Shown here: positions 54,224 through 64,000 of the stretch, piece by piece
Layout of the letters: every line of letters begins with the position of its first letter
How positions within the stretch are numbered: position 1 is the stretch's first letter
DNA from: Oscarella lobularis
Taxonomy: Eukaryota > Porifera > Homoscleromorpha > Homosclerophorida > Oscarellidae
Reading direction: 5' to 3'
DNA: 64,000 nt
NCBI RefSeq assembly: GCF_947507565.1
Contig: NC_089179.1
Location: 2,497,747-2,561,746, forward strand
Notes under the pieces: generated by a model
Seen by the model: only the letters and a program-made list of their open reading frames with translations
The model's database searches: none
What the model was told of the DNA's origin: nothing
Translations under genes and position numbers: made by a program

Positions 54224-56360
54224 CTATAAATTTGCAAAAATCATGAGGTGATTGAGCCTTTTCTGAGTCATCGTTGAGCGAAGGTAAGTTTTTATTCTGC
54301 GCAACGTGCTGAAAGATCTCTCGCTTTCTGCATTCGTTGAAGGCATAACAAGAAGTAGCTTGAAGATTGTGCAGACTTCCGACAGCAATTCTCGCTGAGC
54401 TTTGGGTAAACTTCCAAAATATTCCATTACATCGGACAACCGAGCTTTCGCAGCAGAAGATGGAAAATTAGTTGATGGGATTTGAAGCTGCTGGTGCAGT
54501 CGTTGAGGATGCAAATCGGACTTGTAGAATTTGGTTACAAATTCAAACTGAGCTTCAAAATTTTCGCCATTTGCTTCTTTAAGCAGAAGATCTTCAGCAT
54601 TTCGGGAAATTCGGTACCCTGGTTGATTAAACCTTTCGGTTATGGAAGTAGTAATGAGGTCCATAGCCTCAAAGTAAAGTCGTTTGTAGTGCTCTTCTAC
54701 GGTTGTTGGAAAGTAACACTGACTCTGCACATTGCCAATTTCAAACCGTTTTGGGACTTTTCGGAGACTTGGCAAACTAGGTTCACCGACTTCTAATGTT
54801 TCAGCCGAAGTGATCACTTTTTTCCAAAAACAGCTAAAGTTCTCATCCGCTCTCAACGACTGAAGGGTTCTATTTCTCATAGTAGCGATCTCTTGACCTT
54901 CTGCTGCAGATATATCCGCTTTTTGCAGAGTACGGCTTAAATTATCGCTGTGTCGCAGAATTAGCTCTCCCAAAGAAACTCCAAAATAGTAGTCGAACTC
55001 CTTCATTTGGGCTGCGACACCTATAATCGTGCCCTCATTTCTGTATCTTTAACAGTGTCCATTGATTCAATCCAAAAGTTCGTAAAGAACGTGATAGTTT
55101 TGCAAAATGCTATGCAAGGCGTGAGCTCGAACGGTCCATCGAGTAGGGCACCGCATTCTTATTCCTGGTGTGCTCGGTGCCGTCTCTGCCTTTAATCGTT
55201 CAAAACACGCATCACGTCGCGGAGATTTCTTTATAAGCTTTGTTATTTCGCCAGTGGTTTCGAGAGCATCCTTCATCAATTTGCAATTCTTGACAGCATC
55301 TCCACATGCTAAGTTTAGGGCATGCCCGTAACAATGCGTATATATCGCTCTGAGTTCTTCGTCTGACAGCTGCTTCGCTACTCCAGATTCTAGGCCAGCC
55401 ATAGTTGCTGCGCCGTCATAGCACTGTCTTCTGGCTTTTTTCAATGAAAGGTTAATCCTTTGAAGGACATCCTTGATGACTAAATATAGGGTCTTCGCGT
55501 CTATGGCTTCCACAACGTACAGGCCAATAAAGTCTTCGCGCACTTCAAAATTTTCTGTAACCTAGCGAATACACAAGACCACTTGCTCGCGGTTTGACAT
55601 GTCTAGTTTCATCAGCCATAATTGTGTAGAAAGGAGCGTCGCGAATAGATGCTGCAACCTTACGAAGGATTTCGAGAGCCATTACTTGAATAATGTCATT
55701 TTGCATTTCACCGGACGTGTACGTATCAGTTTTCTTTTTTATCCAGTCAAATACTCTAGGGTCGTCTTCTCCACGGAGCTTTAGCAACTGCGTAAAATTT
55801 GAGTCACTCTCATCTCCGTCACCGCGGAGAGGCAAACCTTGCCTAGCCAAAAATCTCAAGTTCGACAAAAGCTTAAGGAAACATTGGCGTCGAACAAGTT
55901 TTTCTTTCGCATGCTGTGTGAATAGGCTTTCTCCAATATCGCGAGTCGTAGCAGGCAGCGTAATGGTTTTAAGCACAGCCTCTTTGTGACAGGAGCTCTC
56001 TTCGTGTGCAGCAAACCAGACTGAAGCTTCTTTTCAATTGCAAAAGCCTGTGGAAATATAGGTAGCCTCGAGGCTAGAGGCCGTGTGCAGCTTTTTTCCT
56101 TGTAGGCTTTGACACACGTAAAGCAGAAGGCTCGATTGCTCTCTTCGTCGTAATGAATCCACTTCCATCGCGAAAACCACTGCGAGCGGAACGACCTTTT
56201 TACGACGGTCTTCTTCCCATACCCCCAAAATGGAAATCGGAAAAGCAACGGCTAGTGATGCTTGTCTGAGACGGAAACGGGCGTTTGCAATGCCTGGGAA
56301 GCCATATGTAAGAGTGAGCCACGTGAAGTCGTCTGCGCATGCTCTCAGTCTAGCAGTCAA
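54224..56360 (-). pseudogene. hAT transposase of the TTF-finger/DUF4371 (ZMYM1-like) type
   Basis: Reading from 56360: a TTF-type zinc finger (RSFRSQWFSRWKWIHYDE, then AFCFTCVKAY); a DUF4371-like region (LARQGLPLRGDGDESDSNF, YTIMADETR); the hAT catalytic core (GAATMAGLESGVAKQL, CYGHALNLA, CPTRWTVRAHAL); and a C-terminal dimerisation block (LLLVMPSTNAESERSFSTLR) ending at 54224. Frames change at least three times (near 55976-55856, 55543 and 55070-55030) and no introns explain them. No target duplication was found. It is a nearly full-length but inactive copy of a hAT lineage distinct from the BED type at 3 kb. Confidence 0.85.
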
Positions 56361-56391
56361 AAAAGAATAATTTAAGTAGAATTATATTTAT

Positions 56392-56655
56392 TTATATATG
56401 TTTTGGAATAAAGTCGTACGGCGCGAACCGTACCAGTCGCACCGCCTCTGACGGCCGTGCGACAAAGATGATGTAATCGTGGGCGATTTCTCTCGTCTTT
56501 AGGCGACCGCCTCTGTGGAAAGAGCTTCGCATTCCGCTCGATCCGCCTATATCGACTTCAAAGACCAGTAGGCCCCCCTTTTCGTTCACGCGACATTTCT
56601 CACTCTGTTTCTTTTCTAGTCCAGTCGGCATGCCAAGGATCGAAACGGTCGTCAT
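56392..56655 (-). CDS. hypothetical 87-residue protein
   Basis: A single frame from ATG 56655 has balanced, protein-like composition (VSILGMPTGLEKKQSEKC, LLVFEVDIGGSS, YIIFVARPSEAVRLVRF). I see no known motif, and no splice structure supports it. It lies 30 bp beyond the end of the hAT remnant region. Confidence 0.3.
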   Translation of the reverse strand: MTTVSILGMPTGLEKKQSEKCRVNEKGGLLVFEVDIGGSSGMRSSFHRGGRLKTREIAHDYIIFVARPSEAVRLVRFAPYDFIPKHI

Positions 56656-57086
56656 TGTACGCTTCGAGTGGTGAGCAAAGACTCTTATTTTTTATACTAT
56701 CCTTAGGAACTCCTGCTACGCGTCAAATGGCAAATTCACCCTACACTTCGTCGTCGGCGTCGTCAGAAAGTTTTCGTTTCTTCGTAAGCCTCTTCGTCTT
56801 CTCCTCTCGTCAGCGCGAAAGTAATCCTGCATGCGCATTGTCGAAATCAGGGCGTCCTCTTTATCCTTCTACTCGACTTTCTATAAGAGAAACGTCAACG
56901 GGTATTTTTGCGCCACTTCCTAAAGAGTTACCTCGAGTTTTTCTAAGAATTTCTCCATGTCCTCTCTCCACATGGTCTTTGGCGATTTCGGGGATTCCCT
57001 TCGCTTACCCCTGGTGTATTGCCCACGCTGACAGACAGTCGATCAAATCCATGCGCGAACTAATGTTCGCGTTCTGTGTGTTGCAA

Positions 57087-57440
57087 GGAGGATACGCCCA
57101 TGTTTGCTTCACAGCGATCGATTGTTTTGCCTCCTCTTTTCCTTTCGCACGTTTCTCGCTCTTCCCAACGCAGATGATCGTTAAAACCCGTTCACGAAGC
57201 CAATTTCGCGCTGTCAGGAGGATACGCCCCTGTTTACGCAATACACTTTGATCCGTTTTCGCGTCCCCCTTTCGCTTCGCCTTCGAGCGCGTCGCTGTCG
57301 CCTGCAAAGACGAACGCCAACACCCCAATGCGAAGCTAATTTTTCGCTCATTGCCATCGAAGGGGATCCGCCTATATTTACACAACTGTCCATCATTTTC
57401 CGCGTTCGCCTTTCGCCTTGCACTCCAATGTTTCGCTATA
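57087..57440. repeat. tandem repeat of about 135 bp upstream of RPA-like fragment C
   Basis: Units start GGATACGCCCATGTTT (57091), GGATACGCCCCTGTTT (57219) and GGATCCGCCTATATTT (57362), each followed by CTTTCGC-rich sequence. Words of the GGATACGCCCCT type also occur in the CpG-rich flank of RPA-like gene A (8846). Confidence 0.7.
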
Positions 57441-57648
57441 GTGAACGAAATCATTACGGCCAACAAAATGACACTTCCGTATCCAATTATTATTGCGTTT
57501 TCAGATCTCGAACCGCGCTTTTATTTGCTCAACCGTGGTCGATCCTTCGTTGTCAAGAATTTTTCAGGCAAAGCTCCTAATTTACCTTTTAACTACATCA
57601 TATAAATACTTACGCATCTGTCTCTCCTACAGCTATGGCTCAAACATA

Positions 57649-58339
57649 GTGCCTCGGCTTCACCAATGACTTCAACCTCCGTTTCACCCAATGCTCGCTC
57701 TTCTCCGCTCAAGTATTTCTCTTGCATAAGCGACATACACGACTCGACCGTCGGTAACTTCACAATTTAAATTTGTTGTTTTGTAAGTAGACCTAATGTC
57801 TACACGCACACCTAGGTTACTTTTGGGACGTTCCACGCGAAGATCGACGTTCTATCCGATCTGACCCTTGCCGAAAGCGGATCACAGTTTTTCCACGGAT
57901 ACCCCAAAGACGAATGTGGACGTATTCGATTCATCTCTTTTTATCCGCGCAAGCGAGACAAGTTGGTCGACGCTGTCAATCGGAACGAAGCCGTCTCCTT
58001 CTCCAATGCGCTTGTCAAGAGGAACAGCTACGTCCATCCTCAGATCTCCGCAGAAGATGAACGTCCGTACCAACACGGATGCTACTCCGAAAATCCCAGT
58101 GGAGATTCGCTATAGTTGTCGTCTCCCATCCTCAAGAAACCTCCTCTTCTAAGCGACATGCCAAACGCAACCTCTACGAAGAAATGGCTTTGGAAGGCCA
58201 AAAATCCCCTCTTCAAAGCGACGATGCTTGCAATCAAGAAACATTGCAACCAATAACGACCGATGACGAGGCCGCCGGCAAGCGCGAAGACTCTTCCGAC
58301 TCTTTGCACAACTCTTCCAACCAGAGGTGGTGTAAATAG
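57649..58339 (+). pseudogene. RPA-like OB-fold gene C, lacking the middle
   Basis: Exon 1 starts near 57667 (MTSTSVSPNA), has IHDST as in gene A (IHDSP), and appears to splice to about 57823. There FHAKIDVLSDLTLAESG and FFHGYPKDECGRIRFISFYP reproduce the first OB fold of gene A. The frame ends at TAG near 58114; a basic/acidic coding-like tail continues in another frame to 58339. OB fold 2 and the zinc ribbon are absent, so this is a truncated or deleted paralogue. The donor site in exon 1 is not canonical in phase, which makes the start uncertain. Confidence 0.6.
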
Positions 58340-58619
58340 GATCGAAATTGATGGAGAACGATTGTTCGCACGTGATCGACGTTCTCGGCGCGAACATCGG
58401 GCTTTCGCAGTATATCTGCGTCTGCAGAGGAGACAAAACTACAAAGCATCGCGTTCGCGAGCAAAAATGGTCGCAGAACGTTTCTGAAATCGCTGTTTGG
58501 CGTTTCGTTCCGGTTAGTCGAATGACTTCAAGAAGTGTTGTGAGCTATTCCTGGCGAGCGGAAGAGGTGCCGTCCGTCGTCACAACGCCATCCAACACAC
58601 TTGGATCAACCTTCTTCAC

Positions 58620-58960
58620 TTGGTCAACTACGTTTGCGATCTGGAACGCGAGAATCAATTCGACGACGACAAGAAGCGTCCAGACATTGGAGTTTTTAAC
58701 TTCAAAGATGGCCGAAAGCTGCTTTTGGATGTCAGCGTCATTCACCCGCAATCCGGATCAGTTCTCGCGCGAGGAGCCCGTTCTGATGGTGCCGCGGCAG
58801 CTAAAAGGGATGAGGATAAGTTGGCCAAAAACCTTGACGACGCAACGCGACTCGGATATATCTTCAAGCGGCTCGTTTTTGAGGTGTTTGGCCGATGGAG
58901 TCTTATCGCAAAACGTCTCTTCTCCCAATTTTCTCTTCGCGCTTTTTTAGATTTTCTTGA
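58620..58960 (+). pseudogene. PDDEXK-like nuclease region of a retroelement
   Basis: The frame contains KKRPDIGVFNFKDGRKLLLDVSVIHP, spanning an RPD and an LDV-type motif, then an Ala-rich helix with conserved Lys (AAAAKRDEDKLAKNLDDA) and YIFKRLVFEVFGRW. This pattern occurs at the C-terminus of reverse-transcriptase-related proteins in sponges and cnidarians and resembles a restriction-enzyme-like endonuclease fold. No reverse transcriptase is attached here. Text after about 58960 is no longer convincing. Confidence 0.5.
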
Positions 58961-59276
58961 CAACGAAAATGCATTCAAGGATTTTTGGCGTAAATGTCTG
59001 TCTCTCTTCAACGTGAGAATTCCCGTATTATTTTACGTAAAGTTAAGTCTGTTCTCCCATCTATTTCTATTTCCCCCGTGCCCTATCCAGCTGGAGCTCC
59101 CGTTCAATGCTTCAGCTGGGAGTAATCTTGTCCAATGTTTATTCTATTCCTGTTTTCTTGTTTTTGTTTTTAGTATTTGTCTAAATATAAAGGAGGCGTA
59201 GAGTAGGCACACGCTCATTCGCCTCCCAGACGACGCGAGCTGCTTCCGATTCCGATTTTTTTCTTTTGCGTACTTT

Positions 59277-62200
59277 TTGCGTATTACGAACTCGTCATGT
59301 CTCAATCCAACGCAACGACGCAGAACGCCGCCCCACCCGGCCGCTTCGGCTACTACTACCCAGGCCACGGCTTCGACAACGCCAACCGTCGCGGTTACCA
59401 TGCAATCGGCCGGACAGCGCCTCCGCGTCAGCAAACTCCCGCGCCTCGACGAATGCGATGGGTCTCCGCAAACACCGTCACGCTTTGGCACATCGGCGAC
59501 GCACGCGCTCACAGCGCCCGTGGCGCCGCCCGCGCCGGCGACGACCCCCGTCCTTCGTCCGGTCGCACTCCACGACATCGTGTCGAACATTGTCTCGCAA
59601 CAGCTGGCCAACTACCTACCAGGTAAGCGACGCCATCGCACAGCGCTCTTTCCCTATATCGCGCGAACCGCTGGTGGTCCCCCTTTGCGCCAGTGGCGGT
59701 TCCCACAGGAGTCGCCTCTGGCACCACTCCAGCGCGCTTTTGGTGGGCGGACTTGCGTTTGTTTTTGGTTTGGCACTGCGCTGCGCTGTTCGCACGCCTT
59801 AGCGCTGAAACGGAGTCTGGTTTATTGCAGCGCGCATGCAGCGGTCACCTCTACAAGAGGTTTAGCGAACCGGGCGGGTTCCTCTGCAACAGCAACCGCA
59901 GCAGCTGGCGGCAACTCTCCAGCAGCCCGCACCGCAGCAACAGCTGCTGCAGCAACAGGGCGCACAGCCGCCCCAGCAGGAGCAACGCCGTCGGCAGAAA
60001 ATAGAGGGCAGGGACTGGGCGCCTTGCCTTCAGCGGGTGCGTAGAACGGACTCGCAATGTTGTCGCTGCCGCCGCGCGTAGCGTTCGCTGTACCGCAGGA
60101 CGACGGCTTCGTTTGGGAATTGTGGGAAAATCCCGCAAAACGGGCCAAGCCAACACCCACGGCGTTTATTATGGGCACCTTCTCGCCACCGGTGCCAAGG
60201 CGAGTCGTCGCAAAAATCAAGGCCGGACAATTTGTAGATTTCGTGGAGCTACTGGCCGACAATGCGGAGCTCTTGCGTCGGGAGAGCGAGCGAGATTACA
60301 GTCCTCCGGCGTGGTCACGCGCACAGCTTTGACAATTCCCACGATCATCGCCTGGGTTCAAGCCTTCGCATCCTTCGCAGCTGTGGAACTTAGGCCCGAA
60401 CGAACGGCGGAGCTAATGGCCGATCTACCTCTTTTCGTGCGCGAAACCATGCGCTGCGGCAGTGAGGGGTGGCGTCTATATGACACCGAATTTCGGCAAC
60501 AGGCGGCCGCAGACCCGAGTTTAGTGTTGTCCACTCTCAATCCCGAAATTCACAGCTCGACGTTTTTATACGGCGCAAATCCTAAAAAATGCCTGCACTG
60601 CGTCAACTCAGACGCCGACTACCTTACATCGCAGTGCGCAAAGCGCACGGCGAAAGACCGTCAGGCGTCGTGGCGGGCTACAGATAGCAAAAATGCGGGC
60701 AGCACTGGGAAGACGTCAACGTTGCCGCTTGTAAAATTACGCCGCAAACGGCTGATACTATCAGCCATGCGCCTACAAGCACAGTTGCGCGCGCTGCGGA
60801 AAAAGACACTGAGCGCGCGAATGCAACCAGGCGCCGGCGCAGGAGCGCCTAGGCACCGACCGTCCCGCTGGTCACCCGCCCAGCCCTACGGTAACAGCAA
60901 GGACAATGGTAGCGTAAGGTCGCGGTCGTGATAGTATTTACGGCTGGTGCTCGTGTAGCACACTTCGTTTTCGAGAGGGTTGACTTGACGATGAAGTGTG
61001 GTCAGTGTGTTTTTGTTTTTTTATGGAGGAAAGCGGTGGTGGATTTCCCTCCGGCTGCAGTGGCAGGCCGTCCAGAGTTCCGAAGGGTGCCAAATACTGG
61101 CTGTGGCCGTCGTTCTCGGCTCTGGATGATGCTAGTGGGCCACCGGTTGTGCGTCACGACGCGTGGGCAAGAGCGTCTTCTTCCCCGTTGCGCATCTTAG
61201 CCTGGCAGCAGGCGGTTGCGGAATTCCCTGACTCCCGCCTCGCGGCGTGGCTGATCAGGGGATTATCTTACGGCTTCCGGATCGGTTGTGCTGCGACCAA
61301 AAGAGTGGAGCACCCCGTCGCAACCTTCGCTCAGCCGCTTTGCATCCGGCGGCACTAGACGAGTTTCTGTCTCTCAGCCGAAATGGCGGCCGGACGTGTT
61401 GGGCCCGCTACCGGACGTCGCGGTGGAGGCGTTGTGGACATGCCCTTTAAGGGTGATTCCAAAGAATACACTGCCCGGTCAGCCGCAGAAGTGGAGGCTC
61501 ATCGTCGACCTCTCAGCGCCCAGAGGTCGGAGCGTGAATGACTTTAAGAGCTGTTCCACCGAATACGTGCGTGTCGCCGACGCGATTCGACGCTGCGCGT
61601 TGCTAAACCAAGGGGTGCAGTTGGTCAAGCTGGAAATTCAAAGCGCTGTGCACCCGGCGGATCGCCACTTCTTGGGCGTCCGGTTGTAAGGACAAGCGTA
61701 CGTGAACACGGCACTACCGTTCGGGCTGCGGTCGACACATTATCTTTTCGGCGGTGGCGGATGCGTTACTATGGGAGATGTACCAGCGGGGAATTTCATC
61801 GGGACGATTCTTTGGACGGCCCGGATCGCAGCAAACAAGAGCGTTGCACTGGCGACGTGCGAAGCGTTAGGTATGCCGGTAGCTGCCCACAAGGTCCAAG
61901 GCCCGACAAAGCAGCTGGTGTTTCTGAGACTGGAGCTCGATACGATGGCGCAGGTGCTGCGTCTCCCCAAGCTGGACCGAACGGAAGCGGAACTCGATCC
62001 GTGTCGGCCTGCTTCAGCATGCATCGACAGTGGTGCCGGCGGGACGTTCTTTTCTGCGCCGCCTAATCGACTTGACGGCCGGTCTCCCCTTCCCGGAGTC
62101 ACGCATCGAACTAGGGGCGTCGGCTCGCGCCAATTTGCAGTGGTGGCGATCGGTGTTTCCTGGCTGGAACGGGATCGCGGCCGTTTCGCTCTTGGTTGCG

Positions 62201-62450
62201 GCACCAGCTAATGTCGTCACCACGGATGCGTCGGGCTCCTGGCGCTGTGGGGCAGTCTGGAAGCGTCAGTGGTGCCAGTAGAAAGTGGTGCGCTCAATGG
62301 GCGCCGCGCTCGATCGCGGAAAAGGAACTGTTCCCTATCGTACTGGCACCGGCATTGTGGGGCGCCTCCTGGTCAGGTGCTCCGGTCAAGCTTGCTCCGC
62401 TCAACAGTACACTTTACGTGCAAAAACCGCATTTTGATCGAAAGCTCTAA
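59277..62450 (+). mobile_element. DIRS-type retrotransposon, decayed, recombinase not seen
   Basis: Gag-like text: SPPVPRRVVAKIKAGQFVDF at about 60180, ELMADLPLFVRETM and YDTEFRQQA near 60410-60500, and CLHC ... C near 60590-60640. Reverse transcriptase: PGQPQKWRLIVDLSAPRGRS with VNDF near 61470-61550, HPADRHFLGVRL, and NTALPFGLRS. The YxDD region reads HRDDSLDG in another frame near 61795. RNase H: RLIDLTAGLPFPESRI, LQWWRSVFPGWNG, VVTTDASGSW and SIAEKELFPIVLAPALWG to about 62450. This order is that of DIRS elements. Many frame changes and stops are present. The tyrosine recombinase and inverted ends are not seen, so it is probably 3'-truncated. Confidence 0.8.
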
Positions 62451-62645
62451 CTTTGCGCTATCTAATGCCGTTTAGCGTTAGCCGATTCTGTCAACGGTCG
62501 CGGAGAAAATGGAGTCTAAAATGAAGCACTACCAAATCTAAAGTCGGACACCCAATTCTCCTCTAACCTGGATTCTCCTCAACAAAACATGTAAGTTAAA
62601 TTTCCCAATGCTGTTAACTAACGTCTGTAAAAAATCTACAGTGCG

Positions 62646-62745
62646 CAGACCTACCAAGTCTCACGCCTAAGGCGCGAGTCTCACGCCTCGGCTACAGTCT
62701 CACGCACTCACGCTCGCCCAACGCGTTTCTCACGCCTGCCAAAAA
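62646..62745. repeat. dispersed TCTCACGC-rich repeat, copy 2
   Basis: Begins CAGACCTACCAAGTCTCACG and carries the same series of CTCACGC words as 2690-2785. The following sequence does not match that next to copy 1, so only about 100 bp are shared. Confidence 0.6.
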
Positions 62746-63638
62746 ATCGTTTGACGAAGGACAATTTTTACCATTTTTACCATTTTTACTGTAGCCCAGG
62801 TTGAATAAGGTACTAGAAATTCTCTGCTAAGTGGTATACACTCGCGTTACGTTCAATTAGTCGGTACGTTTGTACTATTTTGAGTACAAAAACTTAGTAA
62901 TCAAAAAGCAGTTAAAGGCTCCTGTTTTGTAATTGAAGATACTTTCAATTACAAATATGGGAATGCTGCCACCTGCAGGATCTACACGGATATCAACAAA
63001 TGAGAGAGGACCCTACTCCAGCTATTGAGCTGAAAATTAATAAAGCCAAACTGAATTTCTATAAACACAGAACCCTAGATTATTTTACACGACAGCACCT
63101 CATCCAAAACCCTGAGGAAATCAGAAGGCAATTACTATTTTTTGAAAAAGCTTTATGAAAATCCTTATTTAGCGGCTCTGGGTGCTTAACGGAATGTCAG
63201 CCCAAAGTGATTCATAATTCTCACCTATCGTTATATTAAACCTAGCTACATCAGGGATACTTTCCACCTAATCAAAATGCTGGAAACGTTGATCTTCGCT
63301 CTAAACATTATTCTGGTAATGTTAATTAATGCAAGTGTTCGCGTTTATGCAACTTACCAACCAAGAGAAAAGGAGAGAAGCATCTGGTGAAAATTCATTC
63401 ATCCTCACGTAATCTACGTGAGAATAGACCATATTAGAGAGGAGGAGCCTCTTCAGACGTGCGCAGACGTCGACGGTAAAGTCCGGGACACCTCGTCTGC
63501 TAAAACAAGCCAGGCCCCGACATCCACCCCTCAACGTGGCTAATTGCCGCTTTCCTACTGATTCGGTACGTTCATTAGCATTACGTATCGTGCCTTAAGC
63601 GTGATATCTACGCTGCTGTTTAGCGGTTTCACGTTTCG
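62746..63638. other. intergenic, no gene recognised
   Basis: Includes a short TTTTTACCA tandem (three copies near 62764) and otherwise unremarkable AT-rich sequence. Confidence 0.4.
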
Positions 63639-64000
63639 ATGGCGTCTGCAAATGTGTTCTCATGGACAGTAGTGCAGCTAAAAGACTGGCTTCGTGAAAA
63701 CTCGCCTGAGACTCCGCTTTCTGGCGGAAAGCTTGCTCTCGTCGGCAAAGTCTCTTCTCTTTTGTCCGCAAAAGAGATAAAAAAGCGTATGCAAGCAGAA
63801 GTCAAGGTCATTCGTGATACTTCACCGTCTTGGGAAGATCTGCCTCCGCAAGGAAATCCAGGATGGACAAACGTCGTAGATAGTTTTCCGGCCTTGTCAA
63901 CGTCAACATTAGAGACATACTTGCAACGCTTTGGAGGATACGTTAAGAATTGGACTACAGGGTGTCAGCTGTTTAGCAATGGCCGTGTGACCGGTCTCCA
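63639..64000 (+). CDS. SAP-like N-terminal region, partial gene
   Basis: ATG 63639 opens a frame that is still open at the window edge (more than 120 codons). It begins with FSWTVVQLKDWLRENSPE, then LSGGKLALVGKVSSLL, the two-helix pattern of a SAP-type DNA-binding motif. It continues with TLETYLQRFGGYVKNWTTG, then CQLFSNGRVTGL. This order resembles the start of SWIM/YqaJ proteins of sponges and cnidarians like the one at 32 kb, so it may be a second gene of that type; this is inference because the rest lies outside. Confidence 0.5.
   Translation, partial: MASANVFSWTVVQLKDWLRENSPETPLSGGKLALVGKVSSLLSAKEIKKRMQAEVKVIRDTSPSWEDLPPQGNPGWTNVVDSFPALSTSTLETYLQRFGGYVKNWTTGCQLFSNGRVTGL

Noticed and set aside
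59266..60262. Several long overlapping GC-rich frames on both strands
   Set aside because: They are shadows of the Ala/Pro/Gln-rich DIRS gag; only one frame at a time matches the family.

Overview
The window looks like nuclear DNA of an early-branching animal, most probably a sponge. This is inference: many genes carry very short GT-AG introns (about 44 to 65 bp, several with unusual GTTGG-type donors), and the element families present (hAT, pogo, Merlin, P-like, two-gene THAP/YqaJ elements, DIRS, Gypsy, Helitron) together with amplified HIRAN-like, RPA-like and RAG1-N-like genes are typical of sponge and cnidarian genomes. There is no operon structure, CRISPR array, rRNA or convincing tRNA.

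Layout. 1-2.5 kb: broken Ulp1-like and Helitron pieces. 3.0-5.4 kb: intron-bearing BED/hAT transposase. 6.5-8.5 kb: RPA-like ssDNA-binding gene A, with an array of palindromes just 3' of it. 10-11.9 kb: minisatellites and an acidic repeat protein. 12.8-15 kb: HIRAN-like gene, then a complete pogo element (TA duplication). 15.2-15.6 kb: Tc1/mariner-like remnant. 16.7-19.5 kb: a gene in which a RAG1-N-terminal-like zinc/RING module is spliced in phase to RPA-like OB folds, again followed by a palindrome array. 21.9-22.3 kb: copy 1 of an unnamed two-exon gene family. 23.4-24.1 kb: Gypsy gag fragment. 24.4-27.8 kb: HIRAN-like gene and a complete Merlin-superfamily element. 32.0-35.7 kb: two-gene THAP-DDE plus SWIM-YqaJ-PHD element. 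37-44.6 kb: Gypsy remnants and a pogo remnant. 44.9-45.3 kb: copy 2 of the unnamed family. 46.1-51.3 kb: P-like element inserted in the exon of a host gene, itself carrying two further insertions. 52.7-63 kb: Helitron helicase, hAT, RPA-like, PDDEXK-like and DIRS pieces. 63.6 kb to the end: start of a SAP-like gene.

The most unusual object is the Merlin element (25005-27721). It has 379-bp inverted repeats, an 8-bp target duplication, and two divergent transposase genes. One has a full DDE triad. The other is an intact paralogue that appears to have lost all three catalytic residues. Both reading frames end inside the inverted repeats, so the two proteins share an identical 37-residue tail. 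This looks like a catalytic subunit plus a catalytically dead partner or regulator.

Second in interest are the two RPA-like genes, each followed 30-50 bp after the stop by four or five copies of a different 12-bp palindrome at about 30-bp spacing, and the RAG1-N/RPA fusion. All functional assignments come from reading motifs by eye; no database search was run.
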